Positions 34,265-43,553 of a DNA stretch of 64,000 nt are shown in pieces. The position numbers were made by a program, and so were the translations under genes. The stretch spans positions 2,728,001-2,792,000 of the forward strand of contig NZ_CP021235.1 in NCBI RefSeq assembly GCF_003585765.1, read 5' to 3'. The notes under the pieces were generated by a model. It was given only the letters and a program-made list of their open reading frames with translations. It was not told the origin of the DNA and made no database searches. The stretch's first letter is position 1. Each line of letters opens with the position of its first letter. The stretch comes from Pontibacter actiniarum (GTDB taxonomy: Bacteria > Bacteroidota > Bacteroidia > Cytophagales > Hymenobacteraceae).

Positions 34265-34570
34265 TTACCCGTTGTAGGCCAGAATCCCTCCTACCAGGTT
34301 CCTGACGTTACTAAAGCCCTGCTGCTGCAGATAGGCCTTGGCTGAGGCAGAACGGGCACCAGAGCGGCACTGCACAATCACCTCCTGCTCTTTCAGGTCT
34401 TCCAGGTCTTCCACGCGTTGCGGCAGCGTGCCCAGCGGGATGTTTTGCGCTCCGGGGATGCAGGTTTCCTGGTACTCCCAGTCTTCGCGCACATCGATTA
34501 TAACGGGGGTCTCTCCCTTGTTTAAACGGTCCTTTAGCTCTTCTGCTGTAATGTCTGCTGATGCAATCAT
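34265..34570 (-). CDS. rhodanese-domain protein
   Basis: The 101-residue single-domain rhodanese has VIIDVREDWEYQETCIPGA (23-41) and the active-site loop CRSGARS with Cys68 (68-74). It ends VGGILAYNG. It probably moves sulfane sulfur (thiosulfate or persulfide). The ATG overlaps the stop of the T9SS-sorted protein by 4 bases, so the two share a transcript. This is an odd pairing of a cytoplasmic enzyme with a secreted protein. Confidence 0.92.
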   Translation of the reverse strand: MIASADITAEELKDRLNKGETPVIIDVREDWEYQETCIPGAQNIPLGTLPQRVEDLEDLKEQEVIVQCRSGARSASAKAYLQQQGFSNVRNLVGGILAYNG

Positions 34571-36378
34571 GGTTTAGTAAGAATTAGTTTTTTAGTGATA
34601 ATAGCTTTTCTGTTCTGAATACGCAAGGTATAAAGCCCCGGTGCCAAGTGCCCCAACTGGAGTGGCTGCCGCCCCCCCTTGTACTGCTCGCTGTGCACCA
34701 AACGGCCCAGCAGATCAAACACCCGCACCAGTTCGTACGGCTCACTCAGGTTTACCGTACCCGTGCTCGGGTTTGGGAACACCCGCATGGCGGCGGCGTA
34801 GATGTCGTCCTCCACTCCGAGGGCTTCGCCTGTCAACACCGGCCGCAGCATCAGCGCCCCCTCATACTTGGTTTCCTCTGCCCACCCGCCGGACGCAGTA
34901 TAGGTGAACCGCCGCCCTACAGCATGCTCATTTCTATCAAACCCGATGTTGATGTACTGCGAGCCCGCCTGTGTCCAGCCGATAAAGAAGGTGCCGCTCA
35001 CCGGCACCGGGTTGGCGAGCTGTACTTCGTAAAACTCGTTTAACGTATCGCTGTACTGTATCTTAAAGCTTTGCTGGTGCAGCGTTTCGCCTGGCACGCC
35101 GTTGGCGTTGCGCCATACTCTGAACGTGATGGCGGTGCCGGAGATATCTTTGCCGATGCGCGGGAAGTATACCCGGAAAGCCGTTAGCTGGTCCGGCTGG
35201 TTCAGGTCATAACGCTGTGCCACCTGGGTGTTGCCCGTGCCCACAAAGCTAAAGCCGGCCTCCGCGGTGCCATCGTCGTAAGCGAAATAGTCGGAAAACT
35301 CGGTTCTGCGCTCGGTGCTGTCGTTGGCTCGCTGTAGCGGGTTCTGCTCTTTTGTATCCAGTATAATGCCATGGAGCAGCGAAAAAGGGCCGCTGCCTGG
35401 CAGGGGGATTCCATCGAGGCGCGGGGTACCGGTAACCGGGTACTGCCGGGCCAGGCCCGGCACGAGCGCCTGTTCCCGCAGAAAGGTGTCGGCGGCCGCC
35501 TGTGCGTACCTGCGGATATAGCCTCGCCAGCTAATTGCACCGGGAAAGTCTCCCAGGTTATTCAGGGTGGCCCGCACCTCCTCGGCCAGCTCCCCCTCCG
35601 GGTTTGGCAGAAACTGCCTGGCCGGCATCGCAGTGTAGTTCTTCAGCAGCCGGCTCACCCCTTCGCTGATCGCAATATCGCGGGTGGTGTTCATGCCTTT
35701 CCTGCGGTTCTGGTCCAGCTCAATGTAATCCACGTTCCACACATCAAGCATGCCGCTGCGCAAGCCCACGTTACGGAACCTAAAGCGAAACCCGCTGTGG
35801 AAATACTTTGCTTCCTTCAGGCCCACAAAAACCTGGTTAAAATCCGTCACCTCGCCCACGGCAGACTGCCGCCATACCTCCTGCCAGCTTTCAGTGTTAT
35901 CCAAAAACTCCAGCACCAGGTAGCGCAGGTTACTCTCCGTCAGGTCGGGCACGTCTCCCAGCCCGCCGGACTGCCAGTAAAAGCTAAGGTACACGGAGTC
36001 GGCTGGCGTTAGGCTGCCCAGCAGTATGGGGGCAGAGGTAAGCGTGTCCGAGGCCCCCGCCGTCACGGCGTTCGGCAGGTAAGCCTGGCCGAAGGCATTT
36101 AAGCCATCAAAGGTCGCTACATTAATGGTGATCGGCTCAAATCCGAAGCGGTTGTTCAGAAACACGCCCGCACTGTTCCAGCGGGCCGGGTTCAGGGTGT
36201 TTGCACCCGAGAAGTCGTCGAAGAAGGGCAGGCTCAGGGCGTCCTCCGTCTGCCTGAGCGCTACTTTCTGGCGCTGCAGCTGGCTTACATCCTGCTGCAG
36301 GGGCTGTAGCACGGCCTGCCCCCTGGCTCCTGCCGCACTGCAAAGTATAAGTAGTATAAACGCCAGCTGTTTTCTCAT
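34567..36378 (-). CDS. secreted protein with type IX secretion (T9SS type A) sorting domain
   Basis: The 603-residue protein has a signal peptide (MRKQLAFILLILCSAAGARG, then QAV). A large beta-rich region follows with discoidin/lectin-like strands (LSLPFFDDFSG, PLSL-type). The C-terminal 75 residues match the T9SS sorting domain: MRVFPNPSTGTVNLS, VRVFDLLGRLVHS, LAPGLYTLRI and a basic end. It is exported across the outer membrane and may be attached to the surface. The enzyme or binding function is not clear from sequence. Confidence 0.88.
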   Translation of the reverse strand: MRKQLAFILLILCSAAGARGQAVLQPLQQDVSQLQRQKVALRQTEDALSLPFFDDFSGANTLNPARWNSAGVFLNNRFGFEPITINVATFDGLNAFGQAYLPNAVTAGASDTLTSAPILLGSLTPADSVYLSFYWQSGGLGDVPDLTESNLRYLVLEFLDNTESWQEVWRQSAVGEVTDFNQVFVGLKEAKYFHSGFRFRFRNVGLRSGMLDVWNVDYIELDQNRRKGMNTTRDIAISEGVSRLLKNYTAMPARQFLPNPEGELAEEVRATLNNLGDFPGAISWRGYIRRYAQAAADTFLREQALVPGLARQYPVTGTPRLDGIPLPGSGPFSLLHGIILDTKEQNPLQRANDSTERRTEFSDYFAYDDGTAEAGFSFVGTGNTQVAQRYDLNQPDQLTAFRVYFPRIGKDISGTAITFRVWRNANGVPGETLHQQSFKIQYSDTLNEFYEVQLANPVPVSGTFFIGWTQAGSQYINIGFDRNEHAVGRRFTYTASGGWAEETKYEGALMLRPVLTGEALGVEDDIYAAAMRVFPNPSTGTVNLSEPYELVRVFDLLGRLVHSEQYKGGRQPLQLGHLAPGLYTLRIQNRKAIITKKLILTKP

Positions 36379-36451
36379 ATCAACAGGTCATCCACAAAAG
36401 TTAAGGATTTGCCACAGTACCGCATACGGCACTGCCCTTCTATAAGAACGA

Positions 36452-36479
36452 AAGCGCCCGCCATTTCTGGCAGGCGCTT
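36452..36479 (-). terminator. terminator after the PASTA-domain gene
   Basis: AAGCGCCCGCCA (36452-36463) pairs with TGGCAGGCGCTT (36468-36479), one mismatch. On the minus strand a short T-rich stretch follows. Confidence 0.6.
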
Positions 36480-36498
36480 CCTGAATTTTTGTTTCTTT

Positions 36499-37275
36499 TT
36501 AATCTATGCCCTGCACAGGCTCCTGCCCGGCAACCCAAAGGTCCACCAGTTCGCCTACCCGTATCTTGGCCCCTACCTCGGCAAACGGGCGCTGCTTCAG
36601 CACGGTGCCGTTCGGCTCATCGCTGCCTTGCACATAAATAATGTTGCCTATCTGCAGCCCCTGGCCTACCAGCAGCACCGAGGCCTCATCCACCGGCATA
36701 CCTACCACGCTTGGCATCTCGAACTCCGTATTGCCCAGGCCATCGCCCACGTGCAGGTCTACCAACGCGCCCTTCGGCACCATCTCGCCCGGCTTCACCT
36801 CACGGCCGCCTACAAACTGCTTCAGCACGGCGTTCTGCTGCAGGTCCGGCACATAGGTGATCTTGCCTTTGCGCAGGTCATAGCTCTTCAGGATCAGCTC
36901 CGCGTTCTTCACCGAACCGTCTATCAGTTTCGGCATCTTGATCATCGGCGGGTTTTTCATGTTCACCGAGATGTAGATTTTGCGGTCCTCCTTTACCTTC
37001 GCCCCCGGCGCCGGATCCTGCGTCAGGATCTCGAACGGTTTCTGGTCGGGCTTATAGGTAGAGTCGTTGATAAAGTAGCGCAGGCTTTGCTCCTCCAGCA
37101 AGGCATCCGCGTCCTGCAACTGCATGCCGGTTATCTTCGGCACAGAAATACTCTCGCCATGGTTGGTGGTGGAGGGCAGGTAATAGTAAAAAAAGCCTAA
37201 TATCAGGGCCGCCACAATGACACCCATAATAAGCAGATGCTTGACAACATCTAAAAATGAATTCGCTTTAAACAT
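36499..37275 (-). CDS. PASTA-domain membrane protein
   Basis: The 258-residue protein has one N-terminal membrane helix (about 12-32). Three extracytoplasmic PASTA domains follow (roughly 43-107, 111-177, 184-252), each starting with the typical VPKITGM, MPKLIDGS or MPSVVGMPV. PASTA domains bind peptidoglycan stem peptides. There is no kinase domain. It sits directly upstream of the ddl gene in the same direction (spacing about 100 bases, reading the other way), a cell-wall pairing common in Bacteroidota. ATG 37275 removes a six-residue extension. Confidence 0.9.
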   Translation of the reverse strand: MFKANSFLDVVKHLLIMGVIVAALILGFFYYYLPSTTNHGESISVPKITGMQLQDADALLEEQSLRYFINDSTYKPDQKPFEILTQDPAPGAKVKEDRKIYISVNMKNPPMIKMPKLIDGSVKNAELILKSYDLRKGKITYVPDLQQNAVLKQFVGGREVKPGEMVPKGALVDLHVGDGLGNTEFEMPSVVGMPVDEASVLLVGQGLQIGNIIYVQGSDEPNGTVLKQRPFAEVGAKIRVGELVDLWVAGQEPVQGID

Positions 37276-37283
37276 GGATTTTG

Positions 37284-37309
37284 TAAGACACAAGATTTAA
37301 GACACAAGA
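37284..37309. repeat. short tandem repeat TAAGACACAAGA
   Basis: TAAGACACAAGA occurs at 37284-37295 and again at 37298-37309, followed by a third, weaker copy (GCAAGACTT). It lies in the ddl-PASTA spacer just upstream of the PASTA start. A related GACACACG/CAAGACTTG-rich stretch is at about 48785-48850. Confidence 0.6.
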
Positions 37310-37346
37310 CGCAAGACTTCAGCCTTTATCTTCGTATCCGGTATTT

Positions 37347-37354
37347 CAAAATTA
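37347..37354 (-). promoter_or_regulatory. -7 element TAATTTTG before the PASTA gene
   Basis: On the minus strand TAATTTTG matches TAnnTTTG and lies about 72 bases before the PASTA ATG, inside the ddl-PASTA spacer. Confidence 0.45.
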
Positions 37355-37375
37355 TAACTTAACTCTTAAACAACA

Positions 37376-40078
37376 CTACAGCTCCGCTTTCATCCTGGTG
37401 CGCTCTATGCCGTAGCTCAGAATGCGGTCAATGAAATCGTATGGTTTATAGCCGTTGATGGCCGTCTGGTGGAAGATACAGGTAGCCGGCGTCATGCCCG
37501 GCAGTGAGTTCACCTCAATGATGATGGTTTCCACCGCATCGTTCTCCAGCACGCGCACAAAGGCATCGATTCGCGCATAGCCTTCGATGTTCAAAATCTG
37601 GGCCACACGCCGCAGGTCTTCCTTCACTTTGTCAGAAATTTTCTGGCGGCGCTCCGGGTCAGCAGCATAGCGGGCAGGCGTGATGTTCTGCCCCTCGCCG
37701 GCCAGGAACTTCTCCTCCAGCGACAGCACCTCTCCCTCGGCCAGCGCTTCAGACGCCTCAAACACCTCGTAATCCACCGTGCCATCGGGGCTGTACCTGG
37801 TCAAAAGGCCACCGGTAATCTCCAGGAAGTGCTTGGCTCCGTTTCTGCTGATGAGCGTCTCTACCAGGAAGCCTGCCTTGTTCGGGAACTCCTCCTTAAA
37901 GCCCAGCGACAGCGTACGGGCACACTCCGTGTCCAGCTCCTCCATCTCCCGGAACATCAGTGTGGAGAAGGCCTCCAGCTCCTGACGGTTCTTCACCTTC
38001 TTCACGGCCGAGCTACAGCCATCGTCTGCCGGCTTGGCGATAAACGGGTACGGGAACTCCGCTTCTATACGTTGGTAGAAGCTCTCTTTGTCCTGCAGCC
38101 AGTCCTCTTTAAGGGCCATGGCGTGCTTGGCCACCGGTACACCGTGCCGGCCGAGCAGCTCGTTGGTTTCATACTTGTTGATGGTGATCTGGGAGGAGCG
38201 GATACCGGAGCCGTTGTACGGGATGTACAGCTTCTCCAACTCCTGCTGCAGCGCCCCGTCCTCACCCGGTCTGCCGTGCAGGGCGATAAACACCACATCC
38301 ACCAGGTTCTTCAGCTGCTCATAGGTGATGCGCTGCGGCTCCTGCAGGCTGCGGCCGGTATACTTGCGGGTTATACTGGCAGCCTCCTCCGTAATCTGGG
38401 CCAGCACCGGGTGCGGCTTTCCACCCTGCTCAAAGTATAACACCTTCTCCTTGATGTCGTCGGCATTGTCCTTCAGCATGATGTTGATCGGAATGGCGTA
38501 CAGGCGGTGCGCTTCGTTGCTTCCGGTCAGGAAGATGGGCAGCGGCTCATACTTTACAGAAGACGACAGCTTCTCGTAAATATTGCGCCCGCTCTCCACC
38601 GAAATGTGGCGCTCCGAAGAATAGCCCCCCATGATCACGCCCACGCGTATCTTCTCCTGGCGGTGGGCCTGCTCGTCTTTTATACTTTTATCCAGCTGTT
38701 GCAGCAGTTGCGTCAGCTTTACGGTATCCTTACCGGTTTTCAGGCGCTCGGCCACAGAGGTACGGATGATATAGGTCAGGAACTGCGATGGGTTCAGCCC
38801 GATCTCAGCGGCCTGGTGGAAGAAGAACGACGACGGCAGCATGCCCGACGTCGTGTTCGGGTCGTTCAGGAAGATGTCGCCGCTTTCGGTGATAAAGCCG
38901 TCCAGGCGGGCGTACACGTTAAAGCCAAAGGCCGTAAACAGCCTGCTGGTGGCTTTTCGTATCGCTTGTATCTGCTCCGTGGGCAGGTTGATCGGCGTGA
39001 TCTTTCGGCTCAGGCCCGGCAGGTATTTGGAGCGGTAGTCGAACACTTCGCTGCCCTTCACGATCTCGGTTGGCGGCAGGGCAATCGGCTGGCCCTGCTC
39101 ATCCTGCACCACGATGCAGGAGAACTCCCGGCCCTGGATAAAGGCTTCGACCAGGATCTGCTGCTCATGCTCCACGTTTGTCAGCGTAATGCTGTCGGTA
39201 GCCGTGGTGCTGAACGTATGGTTGATGTAGTTAAAAAGCGCCTCCGGGTGATGGATAACCGTTCTATCCTCGAGCACGACCGGCATCCCGATCCCCTCGC
39301 GGATATCCACCAGTTGCTTCATGCTCATCAGTTGCTTCTCCTCTCCCATTGCCAGCCAGTGGCTCTTGTAAATGGTTTTGGTGAAGAAGCTGCGCTCCAC
39401 GCCGGCCTCAAAAGCGTCGAAATCATCCTCTTTGATAATCGACACACCGATAGAGGAGCCTTGGTGCGGGGCCTTGAGCACCAGCGGCAGGCTCAGGGCT
39501 TCTTTCAGTTGCTCAAAAATCTGGCGGCGGTTCTGCTTGTCGCTCCACGCGGCGTACTGTATCGTTCTGTAGTCCGGCGTCGGGAAGCCGTGCTGCCTGA
39601 GCATCTCCTTCTGCGCCGCCTTGTCGATACCGATGGCAGACGGAAGTATGCCTGAGCCTGAGTACGGGATGTGGTACCACTCCAGCAGGCCCTGTATGCT
39701 GCCGTCCTCGCCGTACGGGCCGTGCAGCGCCAGGAAGGCAAAGTCGAAGTGCAGCTTGAACTCGTTCGGCTGCAGGCGCTTGCCGGCCCGGGCTATAATC
39801 TGGTCCTGCTCCGCTATACTTAGCTCGCCCAGCGACTCCAGGTAAATCTGAAGCCCGTGCTCACTCTCGGGCAGTGCCTCCACCGGCGGGTAGAAATCGC
39901 GGATAGTGCCCTTGTAAATAAACTGCCAGTCGAGCAGGATAAAGTTGCCCAGGCTGTCTACAAACACGGGAACGGCCTCAAACAGAGACTTATCTAAATT
40001 ATCGTAAACTGTACGACCACCCGCAAACGAGATCTCACGCTCACGCGACGGCCCACCGAAGATTATACCTATTTTCAT
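37376..40078 (-). CDS. ddl: double-length D-alanine--D-alanine ligase (tandem ATP-grasp fusion)
   Basis: The 900-residue protein contains two complete Ddl units. The first starts MKIGIIFGGPSREREISFAG, with LHGPYGEDGSIQGLLE, LKAPHQGSSIGVSII and LNDPNTTSGMLPSS. The second starts near residue 475 with IRVGVIMGGYSSERHISVES, then LHGRPGEDGALQQELE, AKPADDGCSSAVKKV and EVNSLPGMTPATC. Ddl joins two D-alanines for peptidoglycan. Normal enzymes are about 310-370 residues, so this is an internal duplication and fusion. ATG 40078 is chosen because a -7 element lies just upstream of it; an extension to 40252 would run across that promoter. Confidence 0.93.
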   Translation of the reverse strand: MKIGIIFGGPSREREISFAGGRTVYDNLDKSLFEAVPVFVDSLGNFILLDWQFIYKGTIRDFYPPVEALPESEHGLQIYLESLGELSIAEQDQIIARAGKRLQPNEFKLHFDFAFLALHGPYGEDGSIQGLLEWYHIPYSGSGILPSAIGIDKAAQKEMLRQHGFPTPDYRTIQYAAWSDKQNRRQIFEQLKEALSLPLVLKAPHQGSSIGVSIIKEDDFDAFEAGVERSFFTKTIYKSHWLAMGEEKQLMSMKQLVDIREGIGMPVVLEDRTVIHHPEALFNYINHTFSTTATDSITLTNVEHEQQILVEAFIQGREFSCIVVQDEQGQPIALPPTEIVKGSEVFDYRSKYLPGLSRKITPINLPTEQIQAIRKATSRLFTAFGFNVYARLDGFITESGDIFLNDPNTTSGMLPSSFFFHQAAEIGLNPSQFLTYIIRTSVAERLKTGKDTVKLTQLLQQLDKSIKDEQAHRQEKIRVGVIMGGYSSERHISVESGRNIYEKLSSSVKYEPLPIFLTGSNEAHRLYAIPINIMLKDNADDIKEKVLYFEQGGKPHPVLAQITEEAASITRKYTGRSLQEPQRITYEQLKNLVDVVFIALHGRPGEDGALQQELEKLYIPYNGSGIRSSQITINKYETNELLGRHGVPVAKHAMALKEDWLQDKESFYQRIEAEFPYPFIAKPADDGCSSAVKKVKNRQELEAFSTLMFREMEELDTECARTLSLGFKEEFPNKAGFLVETLISRNGAKHFLEITGGLLTRYSPDGTVDYEVFEASEALAEGEVLSLEEKFLAGEGQNITPARYAADPERRQKISDKVKEDLRRVAQILNIEGYARIDAFVRVLENDAVETIIIEVNSLPGMTPATCIFHQTAINGYKPYDFIDRILSYGIERTRMKAEL

Positions 40079-40083
40079 TATCG

Positions 40084-40091
40084 CAAAGGTA
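40084..40091 (-). promoter_or_regulatory. -7 element TACCTTTG before ddl
   Basis: On the minus strand TACCTTTG lies 5 bases upstream of the ddl ATG, implying a very short or leaderless 5' end and fixing the start at 40078. Confidence 0.6.
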
Positions 40092-40256
40092 ACAAATGGA
40101 GCTCCTAAATTAGTTAGAAGGCCAAAATTTAAGAAACTATACTGTATAAAAGAAGCAGAACCTTTCCCACTCTCCCCAGACCACACAACAACGCTGCGCC
40201 CCGTTCTATTCCACTGGCCTCGCAAAGAAGCGCACCACTGCCTCAGAAACAAGAAA

Positions 40257-40283
40257 AGCCGTTGGCTCTTCGGCGCAACGGCT
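40257..40283 (-). terminator. terminator after dnaB
   Basis: AGCCGTTG (40257-40264) pairs with CAACGGCT (40276-40283); on the minus strand TTTTCTTG follows. It is about 100 bases past the dnaB stop. Confidence 0.6.
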
Positions 40284-40384
40284 AATCCCTCCTCTGGCTA
40301 TTCTTTAATGACGCTACCCTCTGTTATCTCCTTAACGGAGTAGCAGGAAGGCTATTGCCTTATACTTTATATCGCAAGTCCGGC

Positions 40385-41953
40385 CTAGAACGGCGGCTCT
40401 TCGTCGAAGTTAGATGCCGGGAAGCCCCCTCCCCCGTCGTTCATGCGGCTGCCCAGGCGAATGGAGCCGGGTGCATCGGCATCGAAGGTACTGTTCGGCA
40501 ATGCGTTGAAGCCGCCCATAGCGTCGCCGCCAAAGTCGTTATCCAGGTTGGTGAACTTAGTGTACTTACCGATAAACTTCAGCTGCACGTTCTCCAGTGA
40601 GCCGTTACGGTGTTTGGCGATGATCACCTCCCCCACGCCGGCGGTTGGGTTGCCCATCTCATCCTCGGTAATGCCGTAGTACTCCGGGCGGTAGAGGAAA
40701 AGCACCATGTCGGCATCCTGCTCAATGGAGCCGGATTCACGAAGGTCAGACAGCATAGGGCGTTTGTCGCCGCCACGGGTCTCCACGGCGCGGCTCAACT
40801 GCGACAGCGCGATCACCGGCACGTTCAGCTCCTTGGCCAGCATTTTGAGGGCCCGCGAAATGGAGGCGATCTCCTGCTCCCGGTTACCACCGCCTTTGCC
40901 GTCGGCGTTGCCGCTCATCAGCTGCAGGTAGTCAATAATGATCATCTGTATGTCGAACTGCGCCTTCAGGCGGCGGCACTTCGTACGCAGCTCACGGATG
41001 GAAAGGCCCGGGGTGTCGTCGATATAGATCGGCGCTTCGGTTAGCTTCGAGATTTTGTGGTTGAGCTGTGCCCACTCATACTCCTCCAGGCTTCCTTTTT
41101 TAATTTTCTCCGACTCCAGCTCCGCCTCCGAGGAAATCAGACGGTTTACCAGCTGCAGCGAGGACATCTCCAGGGAGAAGATCGCCACGCCTTTGCCGAA
41201 ATCCACCGCCGCGTTGCGCATGCACGAGAGCACGAAGGCTGTTTTACCCATCGCCGGGCGGGCGGCAAGTATAACAAGGTCCGATTTCTGCCAGCCGGAG
41301 GTTACCCGGTCGAGCGCCATAAGGCCGCTCGGCACACCGGTCAGGCCGTCAGACTGCTTGCGCTTCTCCTCCAGCTCCTTAATGGCCTGGTGCATGAGCG
41401 AGCGCATGTCGTCGAAGTTCTTCCGGATGTTGGATTCCGATACTTCGTACAGCTTGGCCTCTGTTTTATCCAGCAGTTCGAAAACGTCCGTAGTATCCTC
41501 AAAAGCGCTGGAAAGCACCTCCGAAGAGATCGAGATCAGGTCGCGCTTAATGGAGTTCTCCGTTATGATACGGGCGTGGTACTCGATGTTGGCGGCCGAG
41601 TTAACGCGGGTGGTCAGCTGGGTCACGTAGTAGGCGCCGCCGGCCAGCTCCAGTTCCCCGTGCTCGCGCAGCTCATGGGTCACCGTCAGAATATCGATCG
41701 GCTCCGACTTGTCGAACAGCGCCAGAATGGCCTTAAAAATACGCTGGTGCGACTCCTTGTAAAAGCTCTGTGGCCGCAGAATGTCAATTACGTTGGTGAG
41801 GGCGTCCTTCTCCAGCATCAGAGCGCCTAGCACGGCCTCCTCCAAATCAAGCGCCTGCGGTGGCTTTTTACCTAACTCCGATACAACGGGTGCCTTTTTC
41901 TGCCATCCGTTTCGGTTTCCCGCAGGCCGCACATTCATTTTCATCTCCTCCAT
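40385..41953 (-). CDS. dnaB: replicative DNA helicase
   Basis: The 522-residue hexameric helicase has an N-terminal DnaB domain (LEEAVLGALMLEKDALTNV, LAGGAYYVTQLTTRV). The RecA-like domain follows with Walker A AARPAMGKTAFVLS, Walker B MIIIDYLQLMSG, ALSQLSRAVETR and DLRESGSIEQDADMV. It unwinds DNA ahead of the replisome. The C-terminal tail is Asn/Asp/Gly-rich. The start is unsure among ATGs at 41953, 41944 and 41938; a -7 element at 41959-41966 rules out longer forms. Confidence 0.97.
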   Translation of the reverse strand: MEEMKMNVRPAGNRNGWQKKAPVVSELGKKPPQALDLEEAVLGALMLEKDALTNVIDILRPQSFYKESHQRIFKAILALFDKSEPIDILTVTHELREHGELELAGGAYYVTQLTTRVNSAANIEYHARIITENSIKRDLISISSEVLSSAFEDTTDVFELLDKTEAKLYEVSESNIRKNFDDMRSLMHQAIKELEEKRKQSDGLTGVPSGLMALDRVTSGWQKSDLVILAARPAMGKTAFVLSCMRNAAVDFGKGVAIFSLEMSSLQLVNRLISSEAELESEKIKKGSLEEYEWAQLNHKISKLTEAPIYIDDTPGLSIRELRTKCRRLKAQFDIQMIIIDYLQLMSGNADGKGGGNREQEIASISRALKMLAKELNVPVIALSQLSRAVETRGGDKRPMLSDLRESGSIEQDADMVLFLYRPEYYGITEDEMGNPTAGVGEVIIAKHRNGSLENVQLKFIGKYTKFTNLDNDFGGDAMGGFNALPNSTFDADAPGSIRLGSRMNDGGGGFPASNFDEEPPF

Positions 41954-41958
41954 AAGCA

Positions 41959-41966
41959 CAAAGATA
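41959..41966 (-). promoter_or_regulatory. -7 element TATCTTTG before dnaB
   Basis: TATCTTTG on the minus strand matches the consensus and implies transcription starting within a few bases of the dnaB ATG. Confidence 0.55.
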
Positions 41967-42129
41967 TATCCTTATATATCCCATGCCCGAAAAATGTTCG
42001 TAAAAATTGCCAACCCGGCTTTCAACAGCGAACGCGGGACCTTTACACAGGATATCCACATGATTATACACATATCCACAAACTATCCACATATTAACGT
42101 ATAGCTATTTTATATTAAGTAAGTACTTA

Positions 42130-42137
42130 TAACTTTG
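42130..42137 (+). promoter_or_regulatory. -7 element TAACTTTG before the Mpl gene
   Basis: TAACTTTG fits the consensus, 27 bases before ATG 42165. It marks the divergent dnaB/mpl spacer as having one promoter in each direction. Confidence 0.65.
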
Positions 42138-42164
42138 TCTGTTTGAGAACATACAGTGTTGCAT

Positions 42165-43550
42165 ATGGAGAAGAAGGATTTTCAGCACATACATCTTATC
42201 GCCATGGGCGGTAGCATCATGCACAACCTGGCGCTGGCCCTGCACGACAAGGGCCTGAAAGTGACGGGCTCGGATGATGAGATTTACGAACCCGCCAAAA
42301 GCCGCCTGGCCGCCGCAGGCATACTGCCGGAGCAGGAAGGCTGGTTTCCGGAGAAACTGGATGCCGGGCCCGATGCCGTTATACTGGGCATGCACGCCCG
42401 CGCCGACAACCCGGAGCTGCTGCGCGCACAGGAGCTGAACCTCCCGATCTACTCCTTCCCGGAGTTCATTTACGAGCAGAGCCGCGACAAGCAGCGCGTC
42501 GTAATCGGCGGCAGCCACGGCAAAACCTCCATCACCTCCATGATCATGCACGTGCTGCAGCACATCGGCCGCAAGTTCGACTACGCCGTAGGCGCGCAGC
42601 TGGAGGGCTTCGACCGCATGGTGAAACTCTCGGACGATGCGCCGGTCATTATCATCGAGGGAGACGAGTACCTGTCTGACCCAATCAAGCGCGTGCCCAA
42701 GTTCCACCTGTACCACCACCACATAGGCGTGATCAGCGGCATCAGCTGGGACCACATCAACGTGTTCCCGGACCCGGACATATACCGCGACCAGTTCCGC
42801 ATTTTTGCGGAGATGACCCCGAAAGCCGGTACGCTCATCTACAACCAGGACGATGAGCAGGTGCAGCTGGTAAGCGTGCCGCGTAACCCGGCCGATATCT
42901 CCTACATCGGCTACGGCGTGCATGAGCACAGCATCCGCGACGGCAAGACCATCCTCCACACCAAGAAGGACGGCGATGTAGCGGTGCAGCTCTTCGGGGA
43001 GCACAACCTGCGCAACATCAACGCGGCGAAAGAAGTGTGCAAAAAGATAGGCGTGAAAGCGCATGATTTCTATGAAGCGCTGAAAACCTTTAAGGGAGCG
43101 GCCAAGCGCCTGCAGAAGCTGGGAGAGTCGGCCACGGCTAACATTTACCGCGATTTCGCCCATGCCCCGTCCAAGGTGAGAGCCACCACGGAGGCCGTGA
43201 AAAAGCAGTTCCCGGAGCGGACGCTGGTGGCCGTGCTGGAGCTGCACACCTTCAGCAGCCTGAACAAAAGCTTTATCCCGCAGTACGCCGGCGCCCTGGA
43301 CCTGGCCGACGAGCCCATCGTTTACTTCAGCCCGAAAACGCTGGAGCACAAACGCATGGAGATGCTCACGCAAGAGGAACTGAAGGCGGCCTTCAAGAAC
43401 CCGAACCTGAAAGTATACACCGACTCCGAGACACTGCAGCAGCACCTGCTGGAGCGCAGCTGGCAGAACGCCAACCTGCTGCTTATGAGCTCCGGAACCT
43501 ATAACAACATTAACCTGGAGGCGCTGACACAGGCGGTTCTGAAAGCATAG
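42165..43550 (+). CDS. mpl: UDP-N-acetylmuramate:tripeptide ligase (Mpl family)
   Basis: The 461-residue Mur ligase starts with the nucleotide-binding HIHLIAMGGSIMHNLALAL. It has the ATP loop GGSHGKTSITSMI, the central IIEGDEYLSD and SGISWDHINVF, and the C-terminal domain DFAHAPSKVRATTEAVK. The IAMGG start and absence of the MurC-type GIGG spacing point to Mpl, which recycles cell-wall tripeptide onto UDP-MurNAc. ATG 42165 follows a GTG and a TTG in frame that are less likely. It is followed closely by the exonuclease gene. Confidence 0.9.
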   Translation: MEKKDFQHIHLIAMGGSIMHNLALALHDKGLKVTGSDDEIYEPAKSRLAAAGILPEQEGWFPEKLDAGPDAVILGMHARADNPELLRAQELNLPIYSFPEFIYEQSRDKQRVVIGGSHGKTSITSMIMHVLQHIGRKFDYAVGAQLEGFDRMVKLSDDAPVIIIEGDEYLSDPIKRVPKFHLYHHHIGVISGISWDHINVFPDPDIYRDQFRIFAEMTPKAGTLIYNQDDEQVQLVSVPRNPADISYIGYGVHEHSIRDGKTILHTKKDGDVAVQLFGEHNLRNINAAKEVCKKIGVKAHDFYEALKTFKGAAKRLQKLGESATANIYRDFAHAPSKVRATTEAVKKQFPERTLVAVLELHTFSSLNKSFIPQYAGALDLADEPIVYFSPKTLEHKRMEMLTQEELKAAFKNPNLKVYTDSETLQQHLLERSWQNANLLLMSSGTYNNINLEALTQAVLKA

Positions 43551-43553
43551 CAT

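Noticed and set aside
38507..39655. Open plus-strand frame opposite ddl
   Set aside because: Antisense shadow; the ddl motifs on the other strand are unmistakable.
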